Source of the DNA: Ferruginibacter sp.
Lineage (GTDB): Bacteria > Bacteroidota > Bacteroidia > Chitinophagales > Chitinophagaceae
DNA: 64,000 bases
NCBI GenBank assembly: GCA_014379625.1
Contig: JACMLJ010000052.1
Location: 1 to 64,000, forward strand
Direction of reading: 5' to 3'
The notes below the pieces were generated by a model. That model worked only from the letters and a program-made list of their open reading frames with translations, did no database searches and was not told the DNA's origin. Shown here piece after piece: positions 10,194 through 19,519 of this stretch. How positions within the stretch are numbered: position 1 is the first letter of the stretch; each line of letters begins with the position of its first letter. The position numbers and the translations under genes are program-made.

Positions 10194-11657
10194 ATGAATA
10201 TGAAGTACCAGCCCGTACAGAATTTTATTAACGGAGCGTTTGTTAATGCTTCTTCCCAAAAAACAGCAGATATTATTTCACCTATAGACGGAACTTTATT
10301 GTCCACCGTTCCAATGTCTGCTTCCACCGACCTGGATGTCGCGGTGGCAGCTGCAAAAAAAGCTTTTACTGCCTGGAGCAAAACACCTATTAAAGAGCGG
10401 GTACAGGTATTTTTCAGGTACAAGTATTTATTGGAAAAACATTTAAAGGAATTGGCAGAACTGTGTAGTGAAGAAAACGGTAAAACATATAGTGAATCGG
10501 TTGCGGAGATAGAAAAAAGTATTGAGCTAACCGAATTCGCCTGCTCGTTGCCACAGTTGGTTACCGGAGAAGTATTGGAGGTAAGCAGGGGCGTGGAATG
10601 CAGGACGGAACACGTTGCGCTGGGAGTAGTGGCTTCTATCGTACCATTTAATTTTCCCAGTATGGTGCCCAACTGGACCCTGCCCAATGCGATCGCATTA
10701 GGCAATTGTATGATCCTGAAACCGTCTGAAAAAGTTCCTTTAAGTAGCGGCCGGTTAGCTGAATTACTAAAAGAAGCAGGTTTACCGGATGGGGTATTTA
10801 ATGTGGTGCATGGCGATGTGGAAATTGTAAATGCCATCTGCGATCACCCCGGTATTGAAGCGGTTTCTTTTGTAGGTTCTACCAAAGTGGCAAAGCTGGT
10901 TTATCAAAGGGCAACGTCAAACTATAAACGCTGTTTGGCATTGGGTGGCGCTAAAAATCATTTGATGGTATTGCCGGATGCGATACCTGGCATGACAGCC
11001 CAGAATGTTGCCGCTTCTATGAGTGGTTGTGCGGGCCAGCGTTGTATGGCGGCCAGCGCCATGATCGGGGTTGGAAATATTGACGGCATCATTGATAAAA
11101 TTTGTGAGGAGGCAAGAAAGATCATTCCGGGAGAAAACCTTGGTGCGGTAATCAATAAAGCATCCCAGGAAAGAATTGAGCAATATATCACCGAAGCGGA
11201 ACAACAGGGAGCTACCATATTAGTGGATGGAAGGAATACAAAAGTTAACGGGAAAGAAAAGGGCAGCTATGTTGGCCCTACCGTTATCGATCATGTAACA
11301 CCGCAAATGTCGGTAGCTAAGGAAGAAATATTTGGCCCGGTAATTTCCATCATGCGTACCAATACCGTGGATGAGGCATTGGCGATTGAAAATGCCAATC
11401 CTTATGGAAATGCGGCCAGTGTGTTTACCCAAAATGGCGCGATGGCAAGGTATATCATTGAAAGGGCCAGTGCAGGAATGATCGGTGTAAATGTAGGTGT
11501 GCCTGTGCCAAGAGAACCATTTTCTTTTGGGGGCTGGAACGAAAGCAAATTTGGAGTAGGCGACATCACAGGAAAAAGTTCCATAGAGTTTTGGACCAAG
11601 TTAAAAAAGAGCACCACCAAGTGGAATGCGGAGGCCGGGGTTAACTGGATGAGTTAG
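10194..11657 (+). CDS. mmsA: CoA-acylating malonate/methylmalonate-semialdehyde dehydrogenase (MmsA family)
   Basis: This 487-residue enzyme oxidises malonate semialdehyde (from beta-alanine) or methylmalonate semialdehyde with NAD+ and CoA, giving acetyl-CoA or propionyl-CoA. Family marks are PFNFPSMVPNWTLPNAIALG, the KPSEKVP cofactor-binding stretch, LGGAKNH and the catalytic loop AGQRCMA with Cys284. A longer frame opens at 10122, but its extra 24 residues are hydrophobic and unlike the family; homologues start at KYQPVQNFINGAF, so 10194 (or 10200) was chosen. It opens the pyrimidine catabolism cluster, where it would complete beta-alanine breakdown. Valine or inositol degradation are other roles for this family, but no such genes are nearby. 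Confidence 0.9.
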   Translation: MNMKYQPVQNFINGAFVNASSQKTADIISPIDGTLLSTVPMSASTDLDVAVAAAKKAFTAWSKTPIKERVQVFFRYKYLLEKHLKELAELCSEENGKTYSESVAEIEKSIELTEFACSLPQLVTGEVLEVSRGVECRTEHVALGVVASIVPFNFPSMVPNWTLPNAIALGNCMILKPSEKVPLSSGRLAELLKEAGLPDGVFNVVHGDVEIVNAICDHPGIEAVSFVGSTKVAKLVYQRATSNYKRCLALGGAKNHLMVLPDAIPGMTAQNVAASMSGCAGQRCMAASAMIGVGNIDGIIDKICEEARKIIPGENLGAVINKASQERIEQYITEAEQQGATILVDGRNTKVNGKEKGSYVGPTVIDHVTPQMSVAKEEIFGPVISIMRTNTVDEALAIENANPYGNAASVFTQNGAMARYIIERASAGMIGVNVGVPVPREPFSFGGWNESKFGVGDITGKSSIEFWTKLKKSTTKWNAEAGVNWMS

Positions 11658-11997
11658 GGCGACCCCTGACCGCCTGAAGGGGGAATTTAGGGGGAGAGTA
11701 TTTGGGAATTGAAAATGCTGCTGATTTTATCGGGTTAAGTGAGAAAATTGTGTCGGCATAAGTACTGAACGGAGCCGGTATCACTTATTTATACGACGTA
11801 ACATTATTGAACTTTTTACCAAACCCGGATAGCGTCATAAATTGTATTCATCAGTCACTTTTTTGATGATCATTAATACTAAATACTATTTTAAATAATA
11901 CATGCCAGGTGACCGCATACTGCACGAAAGATGTATCCATGTTACACGGGTAACTTACAAAAATTTGATATTAAAATAGCTGCAAAAAAATATAACT
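11658..11997. other. Intergenic region with palindromic CCCCT/AGGGG repeat remnant
   Basis: Bases 11661-11700 hold a C-run/G-run palindrome-like stretch (CGCCTGAAGGGGGAATTTAG). It resembles intergenic repeats that I associate with Bacteroidota genomes. The rest, up to the aminotransferase start, shows no gene. No clear promoter was identified. Confidence 0.4.
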
Positions 11998-13380
11998 ATG
12001 TCAGAAAAAAGCACACTGGTTAAATCATCAGAATCCAGGAATCTCCCTTTGGGAGGCAGGGGGGCTTCCATCATCAAGGACAATCTTGACTACACCTTAT
12101 TTTCCTGGAGCAAACAAAAAGGAATAGACCCCATTGCAGTTAAATACGGCAAAGGCGTTTACCTGTATGATTATGATGGTAAACGTTACATTGATTTTTC
12201 GAGTGGATTGATGAATGTGAATATTGGCCATGGCGATCAGCGTATAACCGAAGCCGTGGTAAGGCAAATGCAGGAAATAAGTTATGTAACACCTGGTTGT
12301 GTAACCAAAGTAAGGGGGGAGTTGGGTAAAAAATTAGCGGAGATTTGCCCGGGAGATTTGAACAAGGCATTCTTCACGCTTTGCGGGGCAACCTCCATGG
12401 AGAATGCGATCAAGCTGGCCCGTATGTTCACCGGCCGTCATAAAATTTTAACCCGTTACCAGTCATACCACGGATCTTCTTATGGTGCGATGGCTGCAAG
12501 CGGCGATCCACGCAAGTTACCGGCTGATGCCCAGCAAGCGCCTAATTTTGTACATTTTGATCTGCCTTATGCTTACCGTTATCCGCATGGGGAAGAAAAT
12601 TTATTAAAGGACACCATTGACCAGTTGGAGCGGATCATTGCTTACGAAGGTCCGGCAAATATTGCCGCTATTTTGCTGGAAGGGGAATCCGGTTCATCTG
12701 GTTGCCTGCAGTATCCTGCCGGTTATTTAAAGGGGGTAAGAGAAATTTGTAACAGGTATGGTATCCTTTTGATCATGGATGAGGTAATGAGTGGATTTGG
12801 CCGTACTGGCCAGTGGTTCGGGTTTCAAAATCATGGTATAATTCCGGATATGATCGCCATGGCAAAGGGGCTCACCTGTGGTTATTTGCCCTTTGGGTGC
12901 TTAATGGTGTCTGATAAAATTTCCTCTCGTTATGATGATACGATGCTGGCATTGGGGCTTACTTATTCTGCACACCCTGTTGCCTGTGCCGCTGCCCTGG
13001 AAACAATTAAAATTTATGAGGATGACAACCTGTTTGAAAATGCCCGTTCAATGGGAGAATATGTGAATGAACAGGTTGAACTGTTAAAACAGAAACATCC
13101 ATCGATTGGTGATTGTAGAAATACCGGTTTATTGGGTTGCATTGAATTGGTAAAAAACAGAGCTACTAAAGAGCCCATGGCACCTTTCAACGCAAAGCCC
13201 GATGAGATGGTAATCATGAATAAAGTAGCCGCAAAGATCAGGGAATTGGGGATGTATACATTTGTTCGCTGGAGTTATATATTTATCGCCCCGCCACTCT
13301 GTGTTACCAAAGAACAAATTGACGAAGGCTTATCGATCATCAGTGAGGCTATTGCTATTGCGGATGAGTTTGTAAGCTGA
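11998..13380 (+). CDS. Class III PLP aminotransferase, probably beta-alanine aminotransferase
   Basis: A 460-residue fold-type I (class III, omega-transaminase) enzyme. The PLP-binding region reads LLIMDEVMSGFGRTGQW (Asp and Glu-Val pocket), followed by AMAKGLTCGYLPFG with the Schiff-base Lys290. The N-terminal YDYDGKRYIDFSSG and the GHGDQRI stretch are typical of beta-alanine:pyruvate and related transaminases. Its place between a malonate-semialdehyde dehydrogenase gene and the pyrimidine-ring genes suggests that it deaminates beta-alanine (or 3-aminoisobutyrate from thymine) to the semialdehyde. The amino acceptor, pyruvate or 2-oxoglutarate, cannot be read from the sequence. It lies 340 bp after the dehydrogenase gene, so it may have its own promoter. 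Confidence 0.85.
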   Translation: MSEKSTLVKSSESRNLPLGGRGASIIKDNLDYTLFSWSKQKGIDPIAVKYGKGVYLYDYDGKRYIDFSSGLMNVNIGHGDQRITEAVVRQMQEISYVTPGCVTKVRGELGKKLAEICPGDLNKAFFTLCGATSMENAIKLARMFTGRHKILTRYQSYHGSSYGAMAASGDPRKLPADAQQAPNFVHFDLPYAYRYPHGEENLLKDTIDQLERIIAYEGPANIAAILLEGESGSSGCLQYPAGYLKGVREICNRYGILLIMDEVMSGFGRTGQWFGFQNHGIIPDMIAMAKGLTCGYLPFGCLMVSDKISSRYDDTMLALGLTYSAHPVACAAALETIKIYEDDNLFENARSMGEYVNEQVELLKQKHPSIGDCRNTGLLGCIELVKNRATKEPMAPFNAKPDEMVIMNKVAAKIRELGMYTFVRWSYIFIAPPLCVTKEQIDEGLSIISEAIAIADEFVS

Positions 13381-13482
13381 TTATGTTAATGGTGAATATT
13401 GAAAATCCGGGCATGTCTTTATTTATTATTTATAATCCACCCTTGTCATCATTCATTTAAATAACATGGTCTATGCATTTTC

Positions 13483-13514
13483 ATTAGCACATTGGCACAT
13501 TAGCAAATTAGCTA
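13483..13514. repeat. Tandem 8-bp array (4 copies) upstream of the NCS1 transporter
   Basis: Four consecutive octamers: ATTAGCAC, ATTGGCAC, ATTAGCAA, ATTAGCTA. The array ends 25 bp before the transporter start codon. A second array with the same copy number and the same last unit lies at 15037. Confidence 0.85.
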
Positions 13515-13539
13515 GTTACTCAATACCAAACCAACATCC

Positions 13540-15003
13540 ATGCATATTGAGGATATCTTAACCGAAGAGTTACAATCTTCCCATTTGTATAGTAAAGACC
13601 TGGCGCCGGTGCCTGCTTCCGAAAGAAGCTGGGGCACCTGGAACTATGCCGCTTTATGGATCAGTATGAGCCTGTGTATTCCAACCTACATGCTGGCAAG
13701 TTCACTGATTGAAGGCGGTATGAACTGGTGGCAGGCCATACTTACAATTTTTATTGGTAACTCGGTGGTGTTGGTCCCCATGATATTAAACGGGCATGCC
13801 GGTGCAAAATATGGTATTCCTTTTCCAGTTTTTGCGAGGGCAAGTTTTGGTACCATCGGGGCCAATATCCCTGCAATATTAAGGGCCATCGTAGCCTGCG
13901 GCTGGTTTGGTATACAGACCTGGATCGGAGGGTTTGCCTTGTTTCAGATGTTTCATTTATGGTTCCCGTTTTTAGATACGTTGCCACCCGTTTTTCCGGC
14001 GTCATTCGGATTACAAACCGGACCGGCCATTTGCTTTTTCTTATTCTGGTTATTGAATATGTATGTGGTTTACCTGGGAGTAGAAAGTATAAAAAAACTA
14101 TTGGTGTTTAAAGCATTCTTTTTGCCGTTTGCGGCATTGGCTTTGTTATTTTGGGCAATCAGTGCAGCGCATGGGTTGGGGCCAATTTTAGAGCAGCCAT
14201 CAAAGTTTGCTACAACCGGTGAGTTTTTTCATTTTTTCTTTCCGGCATTAACGGGCATGGTTGGTTTTTGGGCAACACTCTCCCTGAATATCCCCGACTT
14301 TACAAGATATGCAAAAAGTCAGCAGGCACAGGTAACCGGGCAGGCCGTGGCATTGCCAAGTTCCATGACTTTATTTTCTTTTATAGGGGTTGTGGTTACT
14401 TCGGCTACCACCATCATTTACGGTACTACCATTTGGGATCCGTTGGTATTGGCCGGAAAATTTGAAAGTAAATTGTTGGTGAGCCTGGCAATGATTGCAG
14501 TGGCAATTTCAACATTGGCCACCAACATAGCTGCCAATATTGTAAGTCCGGCAAATGATTTTGCGCACCTGGCGCCTAAAAAAATAAATTTCAGAACGGG
14601 TGGGTATATCACCGGCATTATTGGAATCCTTATTTTTCCCTGGAAACTGATCGCCGATCCCGGTGGTTATATTTTTACCTGGCTGGTAGGCTATTCAAGT
14701 TTACTGGGGCCAATTGGCGGTATCATGATCGTTGATTATTATTTCATCCGGAAACAACAACTGGAGTTAAGCGATTTATATAAGGTAAAAGGCGCTTATA
14801 GTTTTAATAAGGGTTTTAACAGGTATGCCATCATTGCCTTATTGTTGGGTATATTGCCCAATGTACCTGGTTTTCTGGTACAGGTAAAACTGATGGGAGA
14901 AACTTTGATGCCGGCGTGGATAATTCATTTGTATAGTTATGCCTGGTTTGTGGGATTTTTTGTAAGCGGGATCAGTTATATGCTGATGATGCGAAGAAAA
15001 TAA
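13540..15003 (+). CDS. NCS1-family nucleobase/hydantoin:cation symporter
   Basis: A 487-residue inner-membrane protein with about 12 hydrophobic helices. The N-terminus SERSWGTWNYAALWISMSLC, followed by CIPTYMLASSLIEGGMNWWQ, is the signature of the NCS1 family (nucleobase:cation symporter-1: Mhp1 hydantoin, PucI allantoin and uracil/thymine transporters). RASFGTIGANIPAILRAIVA and CGWFGIQTWIGG, which line the substrate site in this family, are present. The setting inside a reductive pyrimidine pathway makes uracil, thymine or a dihydropyrimidine the likely substrate. It is bounded on both sides by matching 8-bp tandem arrays. Confidence 0.9.
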   Translation: MHIEDILTEELQSSHLYSKDLAPVPASERSWGTWNYAALWISMSLCIPTYMLASSLIEGGMNWWQAILTIFIGNSVVLVPMILNGHAGAKYGIPFPVFARASFGTIGANIPAILRAIVACGWFGIQTWIGGFALFQMFHLWFPFLDTLPPVFPASFGLQTGPAICFFLFWLLNMYVVYLGVESIKKLLVFKAFFLPFAALALLFWAISAAHGLGPILEQPSKFATTGEFFHFFFPALTGMVGFWATLSLNIPDFTRYAKSQQAQVTGQAVALPSSMTLFSFIGVVVTSATTIIYGTTIWDPLVLAGKFESKLLVSLAMIAVAISTLATNIAANIVSPANDFAHLAPKKINFRTGGYITGIIGILIFPWKLIADPGGYIFTWLVGYSSLLGPIGGIMIVDYYFIRKQQLELSDLYKVKGAYSFNKGFNRYAIIALLLGILPNVPGFLVQVKLMGETLMPAWIIHLYSYAWFVGFFVSGISYMLMMRRK

Positions 15004-15036
15004 AATCAAAACTTTTATAGTGGTAGCGGTTAAGAA

Positions 15037-15068
15037 ATTAGCACATTAGCACATCAGCATATTAGCTA
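15037..15068. repeat. Tandem 8-bp array (4 copies) downstream of the NCS1 transporter
   Basis: Octamers ATTAGCAC, ATTAGCAC, ATCAGCAT, ATTAGCTA. Unit length, copy number and terminal unit match the array at 13483. It ends 57 bp before the dihydropyrimidinase start. Confidence 0.85.
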
Positions 15069-15125
15069 ATTGCATTAAATTAGTATTTGTATTTTACAGA
15101 ACAGCCTGCCTGAAAATAATATTAT

Positions 15126-16508
15126 ATGAGCATTTTAATAAAAAACGGTAATATCATTACAGCTTCTGATAATTATGTGGGGGATATTTTTATTGAAGGC
15201 GAAACAATCAGTTCCATCGGGCAAAATTTATCCGTTGCTGCTGACACCGTAATTGATGCGTCCGGCCTGTTGGTTTTTCCGGGAGCGATCGATCCGCATG
15301 TGCACCTGCAAATGCCTTTTATGGGTACTTTCTCCAGCGATAATTACGAAACCGGTACGCGGGCTGCATTGTACGGAGGCACAACAACGGTGATCGATTT
15401 TATTTTGCAATCCCAGGGGCATTCTTTATACCAGGCTTACGATGCATGGAGTGGCAGGGCTAATGGCAATGCAATCGGCGATTATGGTTTTCATATGGCG
15501 GTAACGGATTTTAATGAAGCCACGGGTAAAGAAATAATTGACCTGGTGGAAAAGGAAGGGATCACTTCCTTTAAAATTTTTATGGCTTACAAGGGAGCGC
15601 TGATGATCGATGATAAACAGATGGTTGGACTGATGGATGAAGTGAAACAAAGAAGGGGCATGGTAACCGTACATGCTACCAATGGTGATATGATCGATTT
15701 TTTGATTGCCCGGCACAGGGCGGAAGGAAAGTTAGCCCCGCTTTATCATTATTTATCGCAGCCGGAAATTACCGAAGCGGAAGCCTCCGAAAGGTTTGCG
15801 GGCATTGCCGGCTATACGGGTTGCCCGGGTTATATTGTACACATGACCTGTGAAGGTGCACTGAATGCCGTACGAAATAATAACCGCAACAATCAAAAAG
15901 TATTCGCGGAAACATGCATTCAATATTTATTGTTGGACGCTTCCCTGTATGAAAATAATTTTGAGGGAGCCAAATGGGTGATGAGCCCGCCATTGCGGGA
16001 AAAGAAAGACCAGGCGGCTTTATGGTCGGGCATTAACCAGGGATTGATTCAGGTGGTGGCAACAGATCATTGCCCCTTTAAATGGGAGCAAAAATTAATG
16101 GGCAAGGGTGACTTTTCAAAGATACCGAATGGCCATCCTGCCATTGAACACCGGGTTGAATTGTTGTACAGCGAAGGAGTTCGTAAAGGGAAGATCACCG
16201 TTAATAAATTTGTAGAAGTATTGAGCACCAATCCTGCAAAAATATTCGGGATGCACCCGCGTAAGGGTTGCATTGCACCGGGGTCTGATGCGGATATCGT
16301 ATTGTTTGATCCAAATCACCATCATACCATCAGCGCCGCCACCCACCACATGAATACCGATTATTCGGGTTATGAAGGATGGCAAGTGACTGGTAAATGC
16401 AAAACGGTTTTATTAAGGGGCAAAGTAGTGATCGATGATAATAAATGTTTGGTGGAAAAAGGGTATGGGAAATATATTAAAAGAAATAAGGTAATGGGAA
16501 TCCTGTAA
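15126..16508 (+). CDS. hydA: Dihydropyrimidinase
   Basis: A 460-residue amidohydrolase that opens dihydrouracil or dihydrothymine to the N-carbamoyl-beta-amino acid. The binuclear metal site is complete: His58 and His60 (DPHVHLQMP), the carboxylated lysine Lys150 (SFKIFMAYKG), His183, His239 (IVHMTCEG) and Asp314 (ATDHCPF). These fall at or within one residue of the numbering familiar from D-hydantoinases. The substrate-side segment IPNGHPAIEHR is also present. In the loop after His183 the sequence is HATNGD, where I expect HAENGD, a small departure of unknown effect. Only 21 bp separate it from the beta-ureidopropionase gene, so the two are surely cotranscribed. A hydantoinase role cannot be excluded from sequence, but the neighbours argue for pyrimidine use. 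Confidence 0.93.
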   Translation: MSILIKNGNIITASDNYVGDIFIEGETISSIGQNLSVAADTVIDASGLLVFPGAIDPHVHLQMPFMGTFSSDNYETGTRAALYGGTTTVIDFILQSQGHSLYQAYDAWSGRANGNAIGDYGFHMAVTDFNEATGKEIIDLVEKEGITSFKIFMAYKGALMIDDKQMVGLMDEVKQRRGMVTVHATNGDMIDFLIARHRAEGKLAPLYHYLSQPEITEAEASERFAGIAGYTGCPGYIVHMTCEGALNAVRNNNRNNQKVFAETCIQYLLLDASLYENNFEGAKWVMSPPLREKKDQAALWSGINQGLIQVVATDHCPFKWEQKLMGKGDFSKIPNGHPAIEHRVELLYSEGVRKGKITVNKFVEVLSTNPAKIFGMHPRKGCIAPGSDADIVLFDPNHHHTISAATHHMNTDYSGYEGWQVTGKCKTVLLRGKVVIDDNKCLVEKGYGKYIKRNKVMGIL

Positions 16509-16529
16509 ATAACAGAAAATATTTTTTAT

Positions 16530-17396
16530 ATGCCAAGAATCATCAGATCGGCCCTCATTCAAATGAGCCTGCCAAAAACAGAAGGTGAGGGAACCATCGA
16601 AGAGATCAAGGAGGCGATGGTGCAAAAACATATTCCCCTGGTTGTGGAAGCAGGTGAAAAAGGGGTGCAGGTATTGTGTTTCCAGGAAATATTTAATACC
16701 CCCTATTTTTGTCCGGGCCAGGATAAAGCATGGTATGCATCGGCAGAGACCGTTCCCGGAATTACTACGGAACGCATGGCTGAATATGCCAGGAAATACA
16801 ATATGGTCATCATTGTTCCGGTGTATGAAAAAGAGCAGGCAGGCGTGCTGTACAATACAGCGGCGGTAATTGATGCTGACGGAACATATCTTGGCAAATA
16901 CCGCAAAAACCATATACCCCATACGGGAGGTTTTTGGGAAAAGTTTTTCTTTAAACCCGGTAACCTTGGTTACCCGGTGTTTCAAACAAAGTATGCCAAA
17001 GTGGGGGTGTATATTTGTTACGACCGTCACTTTCCGGATGGCGCAAGATGCCTGGGATTAAATGGTGCGGAGATCGTATACAACCCATCAGCAACTACTG
17101 TTGGGCAATCTCAGTACCTGTGGAAATTAGAGCAACCGGCACATGCTGTGGCCAACGGATATTTTATGGGTTGCATTAACCGAGTAGGAACAGAAGCGCC
17201 CTGGAACCTGGGGAAATTTTATGGCAGCAGTTATTTTGTAGATCCGCGGGGACAAATTTTTGCACAGGCCGGCGAAGAGCAGGATGAATTGCTTATCGCG
17301 GAATTTGACCTCGATATGATCGATGAGGTAAGAAGTGGCTGGCAGTTTTTCAGGGACCGGAGGCCGGAAACCTATGGGAAAATAACAGCGTTATAA
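16530..17396 (+). CDS. Beta-ureidopropionase (N-carbamoyl-beta-alanine amidohydrolase)
   Basis: A 288-residue nitrilase-superfamily amidase. It hydrolyses N-carbamoyl-beta-alanine to beta-alanine, CO2 and ammonia, the third step of reductive pyrimidine breakdown. The Glu-Lys-Cys triad is visible as Glu53 (CFQEIFN), Lys126 (KYRKNHIP) and Cys163 (YICYDRHFPDGAR). The stretch GLNGAEIVYNPSAT is typical of beta-ureidopropionases and of the close N-carbamoylputrescine amidases. Context, directly after dihydropyrimidinase, decides between these. The start gives an N-terminus, PRIIRSALIQMS, that aligns with the first beta strand of the family. Confidence 0.92.
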   Translation: MPRIIRSALIQMSLPKTEGEGTIEEIKEAMVQKHIPLVVEAGEKGVQVLCFQEIFNTPYFCPGQDKAWYASAETVPGITTERMAEYARKYNMVIIVPVYEKEQAGVLYNTAAVIDADGTYLGKYRKNHIPHTGGFWEKFFFKPGNLGYPVFQTKYAKVGVYICYDRHFPDGARCLGLNGAEIVYNPSATTVGQSQYLWKLEQPAHAVANGYFMGCINRVGTEAPWNLGKFYGSSYFVDPRGQIFAQAGEEQDELLIAEFDLDMIDEVRSGWQFFRDRRPETYGKITAL

Positions 17397-17441
17397 TCTT
17401 ATTTCCTGCCAGCAACATTAATTTCATTAGTAAAAAAAATT

Positions 17442-19484
17442 ATGCGAAAGATTCACATTGTAGTGTTGTTTTTTTTTATGCCGGTTCTTGTTTTTGCACA
17501 GTCTAAACATGCTATAACGCATGAAGACCTCTGGTTGATGAAACGTGTAGGAGCACCGGAGATCAGTCCTGATGGTAAGTGGGTTGTTTTCAGTGTTACC
17601 ACTCCGGCTTACGAAGAAAAAGACCAGCATAGCGATCTATGGCTGTCACCGGTGGATGGAGGTAAATCCCCAAGAAAGATAACAAATTCCAAAGCTCCTG
17701 AAACAGCTTATACCTGGAATCAGGATAATAAAACGATTGCCTTCACCGCCAAAAGAGAAGGAGATACCCTGGCACAGGTATATACTATTAATATTACCGA
17801 CGGTGGCGAAGCTCAGCGGATTACGAATTTATCAACAGGCGCTGCTGCTCCTAAATTCAGTCCTGATGGCAGCATGATTTTATTTACGAGCCGTGTGTAT
17901 CCCGGTGCTTTTACTGATTCTGCCAACAAGAAAATAGCAGATGAAAAAAAGAAAATAAAATATAAGGCAAGGGTTTATACCTCCTTTCCTATCCGTGATT
18001 GGGACCAATGGGTTGATGAAAAACAGGCCCATGCGTTTGTACAGAAAAATGAACCTGGTGCAGAGGCGAAAGATTTGTTTGTTAATGCAGAATTGGCAGG
18101 TAATGAAGGTTTTTATTTTAATGGTAACTGCTGCTGGACCATCGATGGTAAAAAAATAGTCTTTACCGCGGTTGTCAACAGAAATGAAAGCATCTATCAA
18201 GATATTACATCAGGTATTTTCAGCGTTTCGGTAAATGGTGGCGGTGCCGTACAACTTATTAAAGATGGCTTTGATTATACAGACCTGGCGGTCAGTAGCG
18301 ATGGGAAGTTTTTGTATACCCAGGCTTCGGTTGCCGGTAATTACAAAGTGTATAATCTCAATAAGCTTTTTCGTTTTGATTATCCATCCATGCAGCATAA
18401 AACAATGCTCGCTGCAGAATTAGACAGGCCGATAAATAAATTCCAGGTTACCGTAAATAGAATTATACTAAGTACAGAATCTGAAGGAAATGATAAGCTG
18501 TATTTTGTTACAGCAGGTGAAACAGCGGCCAGGCCTTTATTGAATAACAGCATAGGTTGTTATACCAATATAAGCATATCAGGTAATGATGCTATTGTTG
18601 CCAATTATGAATCAGCAGCAATGCCGGCAGAAGTTGTTCGTATTGATGCCGGCAACCACCAATTCCTTTCGCAATTTAATAAAGATAAACTGGCAACCAT
18701 TGATTTGCAACCTATAGAAATATTCTGGTTCACAAGCAGCAGGGGTAAAAAAATCAGGAACGTATTGGTAAGGCCTGCAGGCTTTGATCCAACAAAAAAA
18801 TATCCTTTGTTTGTGGTAATGCATGGCGGACCTGCAGGTTCCTGGAAAGATAATTTTGGATACAGGTGGAATTATCATTTACTGGCAGCACCGGGGTATG
18901 TACTTGTACTTACTGATTATACAGGGTCTACAGGCTATGGTGAAAAGTTTTCGCAGGATATACAATTTGACCCGTTTAAAGGCCCGGCCAACGAAGTAAA
19001 TGAAGCTGCTGTTTATGCAATAAAACAATATTCGTTCATTGATAGAAATATCCAGGCTGCCGGCGGTGCAAGTTATGGGGGCCATTTAGCTAACTGGCTT
19101 CAGGCCACCACTACGCACTATAAATGCCTGGTAAGCCATGCCGGATTGGTAAACAGTGAAAGTCAATGGGGTACCAGCGATGGCATTTATGGAAGGGAAG
19201 TAATGAATGGCGGAGTTCCGTGGGCACAAACCAAAACATGGAAAGAACAAAATCCTATTCATTATGCTGAGAAATTTAAAACACCGATTTTAGTAACAGT
19301 AGGTGAACAGGATTTCAGGGTGCCTTTAAATAACTCAATTGAAAACTGGCACACACTGCAACGCATGAAAGTACCTTCTAAACTGATTGTGTTTCCGGAT
19401 GAAAATCACTGGATATTAAAAGCAGAAAACAGCAGGTTCTTTTACGGGGAGCTTCATAGCTGGCTGAAAAAATACATGCATTAA
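17442..19484 (+). CDS. Secreted S9 family (prolyl oligopeptidase-type) peptidase
   Basis: A 680-residue serine peptidase. A signal peptide (about residues 1-19, IVVLFFFMPVLVFAQ) is followed by a WD40/TolB-like beta-propeller with repeated SPDGKWVVF-type strands and then a C-terminal alpha/beta hydrolase domain. The triad is Ser544 (GGASYGGHL), Asp624 (GEQDFRVP) and His656 (DENHW), as in dipeptidyl- or acylaminoacyl-peptidases. It probably acts in the periplasm on short peptides. It lies 45 bp after the beta-ureidopropionase gene and 35 bp before preT, so it is likely in the same transcript although it has no known part in pyrimidine breakdown. Confidence 0.9.
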   Translation: MRKIHIVVLFFFMPVLVFAQSKHAITHEDLWLMKRVGAPEISPDGKWVVFSVTTPAYEEKDQHSDLWLSPVDGGKSPRKITNSKAPETAYTWNQDNKTIAFTAKREGDTLAQVYTINITDGGEAQRITNLSTGAAAPKFSPDGSMILFTSRVYPGAFTDSANKKIADEKKKIKYKARVYTSFPIRDWDQWVDEKQAHAFVQKNEPGAEAKDLFVNAELAGNEGFYFNGNCCWTIDGKKIVFTAVVNRNESIYQDITSGIFSVSVNGGGAVQLIKDGFDYTDLAVSSDGKFLYTQASVAGNYKVYNLNKLFRFDYPSMQHKTMLAAELDRPINKFQVTVNRIILSTESEGNDKLYFVTAGETAARPLLNNSIGCYTNISISGNDAIVANYESAAMPAEVVRIDAGNHQFLSQFNKDKLATIDLQPIEIFWFTSSRGKKIRNVLVRPAGFDPTKKYPLFVVMHGGPAGSWKDNFGYRWNYHLLAAPGYVLVLTDYTGSTGYGEKFSQDIQFDPFKGPANEVNEAAVYAIKQYSFIDRNIQAAGGASYGGHLANWLQATTTHYKCLVSHAGLVNSESQWGTSDGIYGREVMNGGVPWAQTKTWKEQNPIHYAEKFKTPILVTVGEQDFRVPLNNSIENWHTLQRMKVPSKLIVFPDENHWILKAENSRFFYGELHSWLKKYMH

Positions 19485-19519
19485 CCCCGGGGCTATTTTT
19501 CATTTATAATTCATTATCG

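Noticed and set aside
10085..10837. 250-residue minus-strand frame opposite the dehydrogenase gene
   Set aside because: It is the mirror of a clearly real gene with intact motifs, and its translation is Ser/Thr/Asn-rich with no domain.
13483..15068. Possible CRISPR-like short repeats
   Set aside because: The 8-bp units are contiguous with no spacers, and no cas genes are present.
16413..17030. 205-residue minus-strand frame opposite the beta-ureidopropionase gene
   Set aside because: Antisense to an enzyme with a complete catalytic triad; it has no recognisable features.
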